Source: [Clostridium] polysaccharolyticum
GTDB taxonomy: Bacteria; Bacillota; Clostridia; Lachnospirales; Lachnospiraceae
Reading direction: 5' to 3'
Assembly: GCF_900111595.1 (NCBI RefSeq)
Contig: NZ_FOHN01000006.1
Coordinates: 59,461 to 123,460, forward strand
DNA length: 64,000 nucleotides
The translations under genes were made by a program, and so were the position numbers. The notes under the pieces were generated by a model. The model was not told the DNA's origin. It saw only the letters and a program-made list of their open reading frames with translations, and did not search any database. Below, piece after piece: positions 52,806-62,085 of this stretch (its first letter is position 1; every line of letters begins with the position of its first letter).

Positions 52806-53942
52806 TCATACCCTGTTCCCTTTATAAAATACGTCTCGCAGTGAAAAATCCTGATCGATTACCAATACATTGGCATACTTCCCATTTGCAAGACTGCCAT
52901 ATTTTTTCTCTAAACCTAACACTTTTGCAGGATTAATCGTCGCACAAGGCAGAATATCTTCTAATGGAAAATTCAGTTCCTTACATAAATATTTTACGCA
53001 GTCCATAAGATTCGAAGCTGAACCTGCCAATGTTCCACTCCGCAACGTCACTTTCTTTCCTTTACAATAGACACTCTGTCCACCTAACGTATATTCTCCA
53101 TCTGCCAGCCCTGTTGCCATTGTACTGTCACTAATCAGTACAATCCGTTCCCGTCCATACTGTTTCCATGCCCCCCGAATAACAGAAGGATGAAGATGAT
53201 TCCCATCACAGATTAATTCTACCATTACAGACGGATTGTCTGCAGCAGCTCCTGGAATCCCTGGTTCTCTATGATTCCACGGATTCATTCCATTGTAAAG
53301 ATGAGTAACGCAAGAAGCACCCGCTAAGAACCCACTGCATGCCTCTTGATAATTGGCTATAGAATGCCCAATGGATACCTCTATTTCCTTTGATGCTTCA
53401 CGGATAAATTTTTCAGCTCCCTCCAGTTCTGGAGCAATCGTAATCATTTTAACTGCATTTCCAGACACCTTCTGCAATTCATGGAACAAAGATAAAGAAG
53501 GCAAAAGGCAGTTCTCCTCCGATTGGGCACCACACCTTTCCGGATGAATAAATGGCCCCTCCAGATTCATTCCACCTAATACATCTGGATTTTTTTGCTG
53601 ATACTTTTTTACTGCACCTGCAATTTTAAGCAGGTTTTCTCTTGGCAACGTCATGGCCGCTGGGCAAATGGCTGTGACTCCATGCCTTCTTTCATAATCC
53701 ACCATTTTTTCAATGGACTCTACTGTTCCATCACTAAAATCCACACCATTGCACCCATGAAGGTGCAAATCTGTCAGCCCTGGAATCACATAGCATCCAT
53801 TCGCATCAATTATCTGGTCTGCCTCTTGATTCTTCCTTTCAGCCTCAAAAGAAACAATCTTTTCACCTTTTATAGTTAAATTTCCTTTACAAAACCCTCC
53901 ATCTTCCTTATATACCCATCCACTGCGAATCTCCGTTTTCAT
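52806..53942 (-). CDS. nagA: N-acetylglucosamine-6-phosphate deacetylase
   Basis: Removes acetate from GlcNAc-6-P in amino-sugar recycling. The 378-residue amidohydrolase has LTDLHLHGCNGVDFSDG (first metal His pair), GMNLEGPFIHPERCGAQ (metal Glu), EVSIGHSIANYQEA and CVTHLYNGMNPW (His ligands) and VLISDSTMATGL (catalytic Asp). Its ATG overlaps the greA stop (TAATG), so the two are coupled. No nagB gene follows within the window. Confidence 0.95.
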   Translation of the reverse strand: MKTEIRSGWVYKEDGGFCKGNLTIKGEKIVSFEAERKNQEADQIIDANGCYVIPGLTDLHLHGCNGVDFSDGTVESIEKMVDYERRHGVTAICPAAMTLPRENLLKIAGAVKKYQQKNPDVLGGMNLEGPFIHPERCGAQSEENCLLPSLSLFHELQKVSGNAVKMITIAPELEGAEKFIREASKEIEVSIGHSIANYQEACSGFLAGASCVTHLYNGMNPWNHREPGIPGAAADNPSVMVELICDGNHLHPSVIRGAWKQYGRERIVLISDSTMATGLADGEYTLGGQSVYCKGKKVTLRSGTLAGSASNLMDCVKYLCKELNFPLEDILPCATINPAKVLGLEKKYGSLANGKYANVLVIDQDFSLRDVFYKGNRV

Positions 53943-54442
53943 TAGAACCTCCGAATCTGATCATTGCCATCTGAAGTCTTATCAATCTTTCGAATGGTAA
54001 CATAATATCCTGCCTGCTCATTTATCTTAACATAAACACGTTCGCCTTCTTTATGGCCCAAAATGGCTTTTCCAACAGGTGATTCTATACTTACAAGACC
54101 TTTCAATGTATTTCCTCTCACAGTGGTTACTAACTTGAAAGTTTCTTCCTCGCCATCCTCTTCAAAATAAAGAGTAACCGTATTATTTACCCCTATTTCA
54201 TCATCTTTAGAATCGTCAGAAATCACTACTGCTGTCTTAATCATTCTTTCCAAATAACGAATACGGCTCTCATTCTGGTTTTTATCTTTTTTGGCTGCAT
54301 GATATTCAAAGTTTTCACTTAAATCACCATGGGCCCTTGCTTCTTTTACTGCTTCTAGTGCCTCTTTCCTCACCACTAGTTTTCTATATTCAATTTCCTC
54401 TTTCATTTTGTCAATATCACTCTGGGTTAATTCATTATGCAT
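53942..54442 (-). CDS. greA: GreA/GreB-family transcription elongation factor
   Basis: Restarts backtracked RNA polymerase by stimulating transcript cleavage. The 166-residue protein has the N-terminal coiled coil with EARAHGDLSENFEYHAAKKDKN (acidic tip Asp/Glu present) and the C-terminal FKBP-like domain with SIESPVGKAILGHKEGERVYVKI. The length is a little above normal GreA (about 158) because of a basic tail. It could equally be called GreB-like. Confidence 0.92.
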   Translation of the reverse strand: MHNELTQSDIDKMKEEIEYRKLVVRKEALEAVKEARAHGDLSENFEYHAAKKDKNQNESRIRYLERMIKTAVVISDDSKDDEIGVNNTVTLYFEEDGEEETFKLVTTVRGNTLKGLVSIESPVGKAILGHKEGERVYVKINEQAGYYVTIRKIDKTSDGNDQIRRF

Positions 54443-54558
54443 AATGCCGCCTCACATTTCCTTTTTTTCTCTATTTTATCATATGTGTCAAACAAATGTT
54501 TTCAACACATCATTTCCTAACCCTTCAAAAACCCCCATATAAAGGGAAATCAGCTTTT

Positions 54559-56160
54559 CTACATAAGCGTAGAAAACATATTCAGAAATACTTGCTTCAT
54601 TTTCATGAACAATGGCCGCTGCAGCCACTCTTCATAACTAACTTCCTCGCACTGTTCTAAGGTTTTATCCATATCTGCTTTGATTTTTCCCACTACAGTC
54701 TTATCCGATATCCAGACTCCATTTTCATAATGAAGATAAAAACTTCTATAATCCATATTTATAGTTCCTACTATTACATTTTTCTCGTTCAAAATGGTCT
54801 TGGCATGAATAAAGCCTGGTTTATATTCGTATATACGGACACCATGTTTCAGTAAATACCCATAATTATAATTGGTAAGCAGTTTCACATGCTTTTTGTC
54901 TGGAATGTACGGTGTTATAATCCGCACATCAACGCCACTTTGAACAGCCGTAATCAAAGCTCTCTTCATATCATCCTCAATAATCAAATAAGGGGTCGTA
55001 ATCACCAGGTATTGTTCCGAATACTGTATCATCTGCTGGTATATATTTTCAATAGGATTGGAGCGGTTATAGGCGGGGCCATCCGAAACTACATGGCAAA
55101 ATGTATCGCTTTTTGGAAATGCTCTGGACGGCCTGTATTTCTCATAATCTATTTGTGCCGTTCCCTGACACACTTCCCACATCTGTAAAAACGTCACCGT
55201 CATTCCCCATACAGCGTCGCCTTCTACTCGAATTCCATTATCCTTCCATGTACCAAACCGGTTAATCAGATTCGCATATTCATCTGCAATATTATATCCA
55301 CCTGTAAAGCCCACATTTCCATCTACTACAACAATTTTCTGATGGCTACGGTAGTTCATATATAATTTATCTGTGTACTTATGAATTGGATTAAATATCT
55401 GAACCTGGAATCCTTCCTGTTCCAGCTTTTTTCGAAAATGTTTATCCGTCCGGATTTTCGCCCCAAAATCATCGTACATAAATTTCACTTCTACGCCTTC
55501 TTTAATCTTCTTTAACAGAATTTCATGAAGGGTATCCCATATTGCACCTTCTGCCACAATAAAAAAATTAATTAAAATAAACTTTTCTGCTTTTTCCAGC
55601 TCATTAAAAATTGCTTCAAATGCATCCTCTCCCATAGAATAATATGCTATCTGGTTATTAGCATACAAGGGAAAATTCTGCGAAGTCATATATTTTGATA
55701 CCCTTGCCTCCAGCGGTTTCTTATTATAAAATTCCTCAGCCAGGCCATTGTCATGTTCTAAAAACATCTGTCCATGCCGCATAATATGCTTAATATTATC
55801 ATCTAAGCGTTTTGTAGAATCCCGTCCACCCCACAAAAGATACATAATATGCCCCGATATGGGAAGTACTAATGCAATGCAGATCCACGAAATTTTATAG
55901 GATGGACTTCTATTGTCATTTACCAGATTCAGAATCAGTACAATACTAAAAATCTCTAAAACAACATAGAAATATACCGTAATATTCTGCAGCACAAAAG
56001 GAAGCAGTATGATAATTCCTATCTGGAACAGAACCAGAAATCCTACAAGGCACACACTGAAAAAACCGCTTAGGTTACTCTTAAAACGTCCTGTAAGTTC
56101 TTCTCTAATTTTATTATGATATTCTTTTGAACCAGCTATCCTACTTTCTCTATCTCTCAT
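54559..56160 (-). CDS. cls: Cardiolipin synthase
   Basis: A 533-residue phospholipase-D-superfamily enzyme that joins two phosphatidylglycerols. Two N-terminal membrane helices (about 35-90) and a third segment around the MYLLWGG motif are followed by two HKD motifs: HQKIVVVDGNVGFTGGYN and HAKTILNEKNVIVGTINMD. I start at the ATG 6 bases after AAGGAG. It is a single gene, divergent from yprB. Confidence 0.93.
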   Translation of the reverse strand: MRDRESRIAGSKEYHNKIREELTGRFKSNLSGFFSVCLVGFLVLFQIGIIILLPFVLQNITVYFYVVLEIFSIVLILNLVNDNRSPSYKISWICIALVLPISGHIMYLLWGGRDSTKRLDDNIKHIMRHGQMFLEHDNGLAEEFYNKKPLEARVSKYMTSQNFPLYANNQIAYYSMGEDAFEAIFNELEKAEKFILINFFIVAEGAIWDTLHEILLKKIKEGVEVKFMYDDFGAKIRTDKHFRKKLEQEGFQVQIFNPIHKYTDKLYMNYRSHQKIVVVDGNVGFTGGYNIADEYANLINRFGTWKDNGIRVEGDAVWGMTVTFLQMWEVCQGTAQIDYEKYRPSRAFPKSDTFCHVVSDGPAYNRSNPIENIYQQMIQYSEQYLVITTPYLIIEDDMKRALITAVQSGVDVRIITPYIPDKKHVKLLTNYNYGYLLKHGVRIYEYKPGFIHAKTILNEKNVIVGTINMDYRSFYLHYENGVWISDKTVVGKIKADMDKTLEQCEEVSYEEWLQRPLFMKMKQVFLNMFSTLM

Positions 56161-56192
56161 GAAGCACTCCTTTTTAACATGCCATCTTACCT

Positions 56193-56207
56193 CATTTATG
56201 CTATAAT
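56193..56207 (+). promoter_or_regulatory. Extended -10 promoter of the YprB-like gene
   Basis: TTTATGCTATAAT with TATAAT at 56202-56207 and no good -35; AGGAGG and the ATG follow at 56219-56231. It is the same extended element as at several other genes in the window. Confidence 0.6.
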
Positions 56208-56230
56208 ACATATATTACAGGAGGTACCTT

Positions 56231-57337
56231 ATGCAAATCTTTCAAAAAAATCTTTCAATATCCATACCTTATCAGTTTTCCTCTGACAAGTCAATCAAAG
56301 AAACTGAAGTACTGTTTTTCGATATTGAAACCACTGGCTTTTTGCCTGATATCTCAAGTATTTACCTAATTGGATGCTGTTATAATAAAAATAACTGCTG
56401 GAATCTTATTCAGTTTTTTGCCGATGACTATATAAGTGAACCGGTGCTTTTGCAAAGCTTTTGCGATTTCGCCACTGACTATAAAACAATGATTCATTTT
56501 AATGGAAGCAGATTCGACATACCCTATCTGCAAAAAAAGCTTATACATTACAATATGACGTTTTCCTTTGATTCTTTCCTGCAAATTGATTTATATAAAA
56601 AAATTCATCCTTACAAAAAGATTTTAGGACTGCCAGATTTAAAACAGAAAACTGTGGAAGGTTTTCTTAGCCTGCCTCGTATAGACTCCTACACTGGAAG
56701 AGAACTGATTGACGTTTATGCAGCTTATATGAAAGATAAATTTGGCCATAAAGAGGATACAGAAATTGAACAGAATAAACTCCTTCTTCATAACGAAGAG
56801 GACGTTACCGGCTTAATTTGGTTAACATCACTAATGGCATATACGGATTTATTCGAAAAAAAGCCAGACTCCTGCAAAGTGACTGCTTGCAAAAACAGTG
56901 TAACATTTGAAATTCCACTCCGGAATACACTATTAAAACCAATCCATTTACAAATCCCGCAAATTGGCTTTCACGCTTTTGAAAATAATGCACAAATAAC
57001 AGTTTCCTTTATACAAGGCGAATTAAAATATTATTATGCAAACTACAAAGACTATTATTATCTTCCATCGGAAGATACCGCTATGCATAAAAGCGTAGCT
57101 GAGTTCGTAGATAAAAAATTTCGTGAGAAAGCAAAAGCTTCAAACTGTTATACCAGAAAAACCGGCTTTTTTTTGCCACAATTTCATGGAAACTTAGAAC
57201 CTGCATTTCGAGCCGATTATAAGGATAAGCAAAGCTATATCCAAGCAAGCGAACGTTTTCTTTCTGATTCAGGCTTATGTTGTCAGTATGCTTTTATATT
57301 ATTACAGCATCTGCTGCATACAATTAAAAAAATTTAA
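56231..57337 (+). CDS. yprB: YprB-like DEDD exonuclease (ribonuclease H-like)
   Basis: A 368-residue protein with an exonuclease domain in the first 200 residues: VLFFDIETTGFLPD (Asp, Glu), MIHFNGSRFDIPYLQKK (second Asp), DLKQKTVEGF and LLHNEEDVTGLIWL (last Asp). In Bacillus yprB lies next to the yprA helicase gene and has recently been linked to DNA repair; no such helicase is next to it here. The C-terminal half is unassigned. Start by AGGAGG at a 5-base gap. Confidence 0.85.
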   Translation: MQIFQKNLSISIPYQFSSDKSIKETEVLFFDIETTGFLPDISSIYLIGCCYNKNNCWNLIQFFADDYISEPVLLQSFCDFATDYKTMIHFNGSRFDIPYLQKKLIHYNMTFSFDSFLQIDLYKKIHPYKKILGLPDLKQKTVEGFLSLPRIDSYTGRELIDVYAAYMKDKFGHKEDTEIEQNKLLLHNEEDVTGLIWLTSLMAYTDLFEKKPDSCKVTACKNSVTFEIPLRNTLLKPIHLQIPQIGFHAFENNAQITVSFIQGELKYYYANYKDYYYLPSEDTAMHKSVAEFVDKKFREKAKASNCYTRKTGFFLPQFHGNLEPAFRADYKDKQSYIQASERFLSDSGLCCQYAFILLQHLLHTIKKI

Positions 57338-57339
57338 TT

Positions 57340-57560
57340 GGGAAAGAACAAAGTGTGAGTTCCTCAGACTCTCACGACTGGAATGTACTCGAAGGAACGC
57401 AGGCTTTGCCACGCCAGACGGGTGTCGCTGTCTTTTCGCTGTCGCTGCATTTTAGCGACTATCTTCCTTACCCATCTGTGTGCATTCTGTGCCCTTCTTT
57501 TTCAGGGCACTTTTTATTTGATAGGGAAGGACTCGCAGAGGACTTTCCTGTCAAATAAAA
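57340..57560. other. GC-rich, hairpin-rich segment (candidate structured RNA or dispersed repeat)
   Basis: About 220 bases clearly richer in G+C than their surroundings. Several hairpins can be drawn: GTGAG/CTCAC (about 57355-57382), GGC/GCC in AGGCTTTGCC, GTCGCTGCATTTTAGCGAC (57443-57461), GTGCCC/GGGCAC (about 57489-57510, followed by TTTTTATTT on the plus strand, so a likely terminator for yprB) and an outer ATTTGA...TCAAAT pair (about 57517-57556). Minus-strand frames of 28-40 residues exist but have no ribosome site. From memory, near-identical blocks recur in Lachnospiraceae genomes; this was not checked. Confidence 0.5.
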
Positions 57561-57595
57561 AAACCACCATGTGCAAATCCAGCACATGATGGTTT
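57561..57595 (-). terminator. Terminator of the yceD-rpmF operon
   Basis: AAACC/CCATGTGC (57561-57574) pairs with GCACATG/GGTTT (57582-57595) with a small bulge, and is followed on the minus strand by a seven-U run. It lies 16 bases past rpmF. Confidence 0.9.
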
Positions 57596-57611
57596 CTCTA
57601 TAATCTGCTAA

Positions 57612-57791
57612 TTACTCAACAGAAATGATTTCCTTTTTATTGTATGAACCACAAGCTTTACAAACTCTGTGTGGCATCATTAACTCTCCACATTTGCTGC
57701 ATTTCACAAGATTTGGAGCAGTCATTTTCCAGTTAGCTCTACGCTTATCTCTTCTTGCTTTAGAATGTTTATTCTTTGGACAGATTGACAT
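57612..57791 (-). CDS. rpmF: Large ribosomal subunit protein bL32
   Basis: A 59-residue basic protein: MSICPKNKHSKARRDKRRA, then zinc-ribbon Cys pairs (CSKCGELMMPHRVCKACG). The four-Cys form suggests no zinc-independent replacement. AAGGAGG precedes the ATG. It starts 2 bases after yceD, the usual partner. Confidence 0.97.
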   Translation of the reverse strand: MSICPKNKHSKARRDKRRANWKMTAPNLVKCSKCGELMMPHRVCKACGSYNKKEIISVE

Positions 57792-57793
57792 AT

Positions 57794-58321
57794 TTACACC
57801 TCCTTAAACTTCTCGAAGACATCTCGAAATACTGACATTCTCGGATCCATTACTGTTCGATCACATTGACAAGTTCCTTTGTTAAGATTCGTTCCACATA
57901 CATTGCAAATTCCTTTGCATTCTTCACTACATAAAACTTTCATTGGAAAGTCCAGCAAAATCTCATTATAGACTAAACGGTCGACATTTAAATCATATTC
58001 TTCCATATAATTTAACTCATCTAAGTCATCTATTCTATCTTGTGATGTTTCACGGAAATCTAACTCTTTTGACACAGCTATCTCAAATGCAGTTTCCACA
58101 TCTTCAAGGCATCTACTACATGGAAGCATAAGCGACACTATTGTGGAACCTTCCACAAGCACTTTCCTCTCACCCGTACAGGTAATTGTCAAGTCCATAG
58201 GATTCTTTTTCACAAAGCCATACTCTGTTCCATCCAGCTTAAAGCATTCCATATCAATTGGAACTACAACGTGTTGGACCTTGTCCTTCACCGACATAAT
58301 CTCTGATAAATGAATTAACAT
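57794..58321 (-). CDS. yceD: YceD family protein (DUF177)
   Basis: A 175-residue protein of the DUF177 family, always found next to rpmF and linked to 23S rRNA or ribosome accumulation. Typical parts are the CSRCLEDVETAFEIAVSKEL core and the Cys pairs near the end (CSEECKGICNVCGTNLNKGTC), which probably bind metal. It has its own near-consensus promoter at 58383-58411. Confidence 0.92.
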   Translation of the reverse strand: MLIHLSEIMSVKDKVQHVVVPIDMECFKLDGTEYGFVKKNPMDLTITCTGERKVLVEGSTIVSLMLPCSRCLEDVETAFEIAVSKELDFRETSQDRIDDLDELNYMEEYDLNVDRLVYNEILLDFPMKVLCSEECKGICNVCGTNLNKGTCQCDRTVMDPRMSVFRDVFEKFKEV

Positions 58322-58382
58322 AAATTATCTCCTAATCCTGTATTATCCACGGATTAAACTAGGATTTTTCCACACTTTCTTA

Positions 58383-58411
58383 TTTATACCACAACTCATT
58401 GCAAATGTCAA
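58383..58411 (-). promoter_or_regulatory. Promoter of yceD-rpmF
   Basis: Minus strand TTGACA (58406-58411), 17-base spacer, TATAAA (58383-58388). Leader about 55 bases. Confidence 0.82.
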
Positions 58412-58442
58412 CAAAAATTGCAATATGTTATTCATAAAACTA

Positions 58443-58469
58443 CACGCCAGACAGTATTTGTCTGGCGTG
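58443..58469 (-). terminator. Terminator after ackA
   Basis: CACGCCAGACA (58443-58453) pairs with TGTCTGGCGTG (58459-58469), 11 perfect pairs with a 5-base loop; a short GTTTT tract follows on the minus strand. It closes the pta-ackA operon. Confidence 0.82.
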
Positions 58470-58489
58470 GCAAATAGAAAAAAATCATG

Positions 58490-59680
58490 CTAAATCAAAG
58501 CTAACGTTTCACGAGCAATTGCTAATTCTTCATTTGTTGGAACAACAAAAACTTTCACTTTGCTGTCTTTTGTGGAAATTTCAACTTCTTCCCCACGAAT
58601 ACCCATTGTTTCTTCATTGCTCTCCACTCCAAGGTAGCCTAAATAACTCATAATCCTTCTGCGAATGCCTAAATGGTTTTCGCCTACGCCTGCTGTAAAT
58701 GCAATAGCATCCACACCATTCATAGCTGCCACATAACCACCCACTACTTTTGCAACATTGTACGCAAATACATCTAATGCATTGGCAGCTTTTTCATTTC
58801 CTTCACTAGAAGCCTGATCCAAATCCCTAAAATCACTGGACACGCCGCCAGATATACCCAATACACCAGATTCTTTATTTAAAATATTCATTACTTCTGA
58901 AATAGTCCTGTTTTCTTTGTTTGCTATAAATTCAATGATAGCTGGATCAAGATTTCCAGATCGAGTCCCCATTGGTACCCCTTCTAATGGAGTTAATCCC
59001 ATGCTTGTATCAACAGATTCCCCATTTTTCACTGCCGTAATACTAGAACCGTTTCCTAAATGGCAAACGATTACTTTAGAATTGTTCCTATCTAAACCAG
59101 CAAGTTCAATAAGCCTCTTAGAAACAAAGCTGTGGCTTGTTCCGTGGAAACCGTATCTTCTAACTTTGTAATCTTCATAATATCTGTCAGGTACACCATA
59201 GGTGTAAGCTTTTTTAGGCATTGTCTGATGGAAAGCAGTATCAAATACTGCTGCCATAGGAACCCCTGGCAACGCTTTCTGACATGCGTCAATCCCAATT
59301 AAGTTAGCTGGATTGTGTAGTGGAGCTAAGTCATTGCATTCTTCAATTGCTTTGATAACTTCTTTGGTAATTACTACAGATTTTGCAAATTTTTCCCCAC
59401 CATGAACTACTCTGTGTCCTACTGCACCAATCTGGCTTAATTCCCTGATTACACCTGTTTTCGGATCTATAAGTGCATCTAATACGATTTTGATTGCATC
59501 TGTATGATCTTTCATCTCTGAATCAATCGTATATTTTTCACCATTTTCCGGCTTAAAAGTGAAACGGCCATCAATGCCGATTCTTTCACAAAGACCTGAC
59601 GCTAATACGTTTTCACTGTCAGAATCAATTAGCTGGTATTTTAATGAAGAACTGCCACAATTTATAACTAAAACATTCAT
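58490..59680 (-). CDS. ackA: Acetate kinase
   Basis: Converts acetyl phosphate and ADP to acetate and ATP, the energy-yielding last step of acetate formation. The 396-residue protein has VLVINCGSSSLKYQLID, AVGHRVVHGGEKF, AAVFDTAFHQTMP, YGFHGTSHSFVSKR and FTAGVGENH. The ATG follows GAGG at 9 bases. It comes after pta with 24 bases between. Confidence 0.97.
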   Translation of the reverse strand: MNVLVINCGSSSLKYQLIDSDSENVLASGLCERIGIDGRFTFKPENGEKYTIDSEMKDHTDAIKIVLDALIDPKTGVIRELSQIGAVGHRVVHGGEKFAKSVVITKEVIKAIEECNDLAPLHNPANLIGIDACQKALPGVPMAAVFDTAFHQTMPKKAYTYGVPDRYYEDYKVRRYGFHGTSHSFVSKRLIELAGLDRNNSKVIVCHLGNGSSITAVKNGESVDTSMGLTPLEGVPMGTRSGNLDPAIIEFIANKENRTISEVMNILNKESGVLGISGGVSSDFRDLDQASSEGNEKAANALDVFAYNVAKVVGGYVAAMNGVDAIAFTAGVGENHLGIRRRIMSYLGYLGVESNEETMGIRGEEVEISTKDSKVKVFVVPTNEELAIARETLALI

Positions 59681-59704
59681 TTTACAAAACCTCACTATAA
59701 AAAA

Positions 59705-60706
59705 TTAATTTGCCTGTGCCTGAACTGCTGTAATTGCAACAACACCAACGATATCTTCTGCAGAACATCCTCTGGATAAATCGTTTACCGGTTTTGCAAT
59801 ACCTTGGGTCAAAGGACCATATGCTTCTGCTTTTGCTAAACGCTGGACTAATTTGTAACCGTTATTTCCTGCATCTAAATCTGGGAAAATAAGGACATTG
59901 GCATGCCCGGCAATATCGCTTCCCGGAGCCTTGAAAGAACCAATGCTTGGAACGATAGCAGCATCTACCTGATATTCCCCATCAATTGGAATATCCGGAT
60001 ATAATTCATTGGCAATTTTAGTAGCTTCTACTACTTTTGTTACATCAGCATGCTTTGCACTTCCTTTTGTGGAATGTGAAATCATTGCGACCTTAGGATC
60101 TTCCTGAACTAATAATTCAAAACTATGGGCACTTGTTGCTGCAATGTGCGCAAGTTCTTCTGCTGTAGGGTTCTGGTTAAGACCAGAATCACCAAATACG
60201 AAAATGCCATTTGCACCATATTCACAGTCTGGAACAACCATAACGAAAATTGCGGAAACTAATTTTGTTCCTGGTTTTGTTTTTAAAATCTGTAAAGAAG
60301 GTCTTAATACATCTGCTGTAGCGTGGCATGCACCTGCTACCATACCATCTGCATCACCCGCTTTTACCATTGTAACACCAAAATATAAGAAATCCTTAGT
60401 AAGAAGTTCTCTTGCTTCATCAGGAGTCATTCCTTTGCTCTTTCTGCATTCGCATAAAATCGCAACATATTCTTCAAGCTTATCGCTGCTGTCTGGGTCA
60501 ATAAAATCTGCTCCAGATAAATCGTAACCATATGATTCTGCTTTCTGAACAATTTTATCTTTATTTCCAAGCAGCACTAAATCTGCAATATTTTCTTCCA
60601 TAACTTTTACCGCTGCCTGAATAGTTCTAATATCGTTTGTTTCTGGTAAAACGATTGTCTTTTTGTCTTTTTTCGCTCTAGCTTTGATAACATCTATAAA
60701 TGACAC
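59705..60706 (-). CDS. pta: Phosphate acetyltransferase
   Basis: Converts acetyl-CoA and phosphate to acetyl phosphate. The 333-residue short form lacks the N-terminal regulatory domain of enterobacterial Pta. VLPETNDIRTIQAA, MVAGACHATADVLRP, GDSGLNQNPTAEELA and LIFPDLDAGNNGYKLVQRLA are typical. I choose the GTG 8 bases after AAAGGAG. With ackA it forms the acetate pathway of a fermentative anaerobe. Confidence 0.96.
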   Translation of the reverse strand: MSFIDVIKARAKKDKKTIVLPETNDIRTIQAAVKVMEENIADLVLLGNKDKIVQKAESYGYDLSGADFIDPDSSDKLEEYVAILCECRKSKGMTPDEARELLTKDFLYFGVTMVKAGDADGMVAGACHATADVLRPSLQILKTKPGTKLVSAIFVMVVPDCEYGANGIFVFGDSGLNQNPTAEELAHIAATSAHSFELLVQEDPKVAMISHSTKGSAKHADVTKVVEATKIANELYPDIPIDGEYQVDAAIVPSIGSFKAPGSDIAGHANVLIFPDLDAGNNGYKLVQRLAKAEAYGPLTQGIAKPVNDLSRGCSAEDIVGVVAITAVQAQAN

Positions 60707-60816
60707 GATAAAGACTCCTTTCTCCACTTGTAATTTCTTCTTTTTTATTCATTGCGTCCGAAAGTAAATACACACTTTCTCCATAACTTTGTATGCATGG
60801 CCGCTTTCCGTCGTAT

Positions 60817-60845
60817 ATTATATACCAACGTTTTGCGTAACACAA
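60817..60845 (-). promoter_or_regulatory. Promoter of pta-ackA
   Basis: Minus strand TTGTGT (60840-60845), 17-base spacer, TATAAT (60817-60822). Leader about 105 bases. Confidence 0.72.
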
Positions 60846-60978
60846 GCCTAATTGCCCTTATTTTTTAGTACTAAATTCAATACAATCCATTTGTTAAAAA
60901 ATTCTAATACTTTTTATTTTTTTATTCAAAAGCATCTGAATTTCTGCATAAATATTCATGCTTTATGCATATGTTTTT

Positions 60979-61845
60979 CTACCTTTCTTTTCCCATGAAA
61001 AAGATCGCAATACAGCCTGGACCAGTATGCGAAGCAATTACCGGTTCAAAAGGTTCCACAAATATATCCTTTGGATTTAGCTCCATCATTTTATCCTTCA
61101 TGTACATTGCATCTTCTTCGCAGTCTGCGTGTGCAATGCCAAATATCTGTTCTTCTGGATTCTCTACGCTTTCTTTCATTTGCATAAGGAGTTCATTCAA
61201 AGCTTTTTTCCTGCCTCTGGCTTTTCCATATACTTGCAAATGTCCTCCCTTATCCATGTTCATAATCGGCTTAATACTTAAGGCTGAGCCAAATACCGCT
61301 GCTGCAGCCGAAATTCTTCCACCACGTTTTAGATAAAACAAATCGTCTACTGTAAACCAGTGTAACATTTTTAATTTGTTTTCTTCTAGCCAGTTTCTTG
61401 TTTCTTTTAGGCTTTTCCCTTCACTTCTAAGTTTACAAGCATAATACACAAGAAGCCCTTCTCCAAGTGCAGCTGATAAGGAATCTACGCAGAATACTTC
61501 TGAATCCTTATACACATCCTGTAAATCAGATACCGCTAATGACACTGACTGATATGATCCACTTAATCCTGACGAAAAACCAATATAAAGAATATCCTTT
61601 TTTTCTTTCATCAATCGGCCTATATAGGACATTGCACTGTCTACATTAACTAATGATGTCCGAATATTGGCTTTACTATTAAGTTTCTCATAAAAATAAT
61701 CCAGATCATTTTTCTGTCCAGGAACATAGGAAGAAAACTCTTCATCGCCAATATAGTAGGACAAAGACAAGATGTGAAGATTATTTTCCTCAATAAATGC
61801 CTGTGGCAGATTCGCAGAACTGTCTGTAATAATTTCAAATAACAT
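60979..61845 (-). CDS. DegV-family fatty-acid-binding protein
   Basis: A 288-residue DegV protein. Family members (FakB) hold fatty acids for phosphorylation by FakA. The N-terminal EIITDSSANLPQAFI, the SSGLSGSYQSVSLA loop and DSLSAALGEGLLVYYA are characteristic, as is the FYLKRGGRISAAAAVFGSALSIKPI block. A fakA gene is not in the window. The ATG follows GGGGG; longer starts lack a site. Confidence 0.9.
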   Translation of the reverse strand: MLFEIITDSSANLPQAFIEENNLHILSLSYYIGDEEFSSYVPGQKNDLDYFYEKLNSKANIRTSLVNVDSAMSYIGRLMKEKKDILYIGFSSGLSGSYQSVSLAVSDLQDVYKDSEVFCVDSLSAALGEGLLVYYACKLRSEGKSLKETRNWLEENKLKMLHWFTVDDLFYLKRGGRISAAAAVFGSALSIKPIMNMDKGGHLQVYGKARGRKKALNELLMQMKESVENPEEQIFGIAHADCEEDAMYMKDKMMELNPKDIFVEPFEPVIASHTGPGCIAIFFMGKER

Positions 61846-61888
61846 AAAGTTTTCCCCCATAAATTTTTTATTATGTTTCATTCTCAAA

Positions 61889-61917
61889 ATTATAAATTAT
61901 TCCCATTCCCATTTCAA
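61889..61917 (-). promoter_or_regulatory. Promoter of the degV-like gene
   Basis: Minus strand TTGAAA (61912-61917), 17-base spacer, TATAAT (61889-61894). Confidence 0.72.
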
Positions 61918-62028
61918 CATTTTTTTACTTCTTACATAAATCATCTCCACGACACTTTACGGTATACTGCATTTTAGCAGAATATATATTTCTCATTTTT
62001 GCTCATTGTCTCCCAATTCCATAAGAAC

Positions 62029-62056
62029 TTGCACCAATTTCTAAATCTGCTATAAT
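62029..62056 (+). promoter_or_regulatory. Promoter of tmcAL
   Basis: TTGCAC (62029-62034), 16-base spacer ending CTGC, TATAAT (62051-62056), then GGAGG at 62074. Confidence 0.75.
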
Positions 62057-62085
62057 ACTTTATATCAAAAATCTGGAGGAAACCT

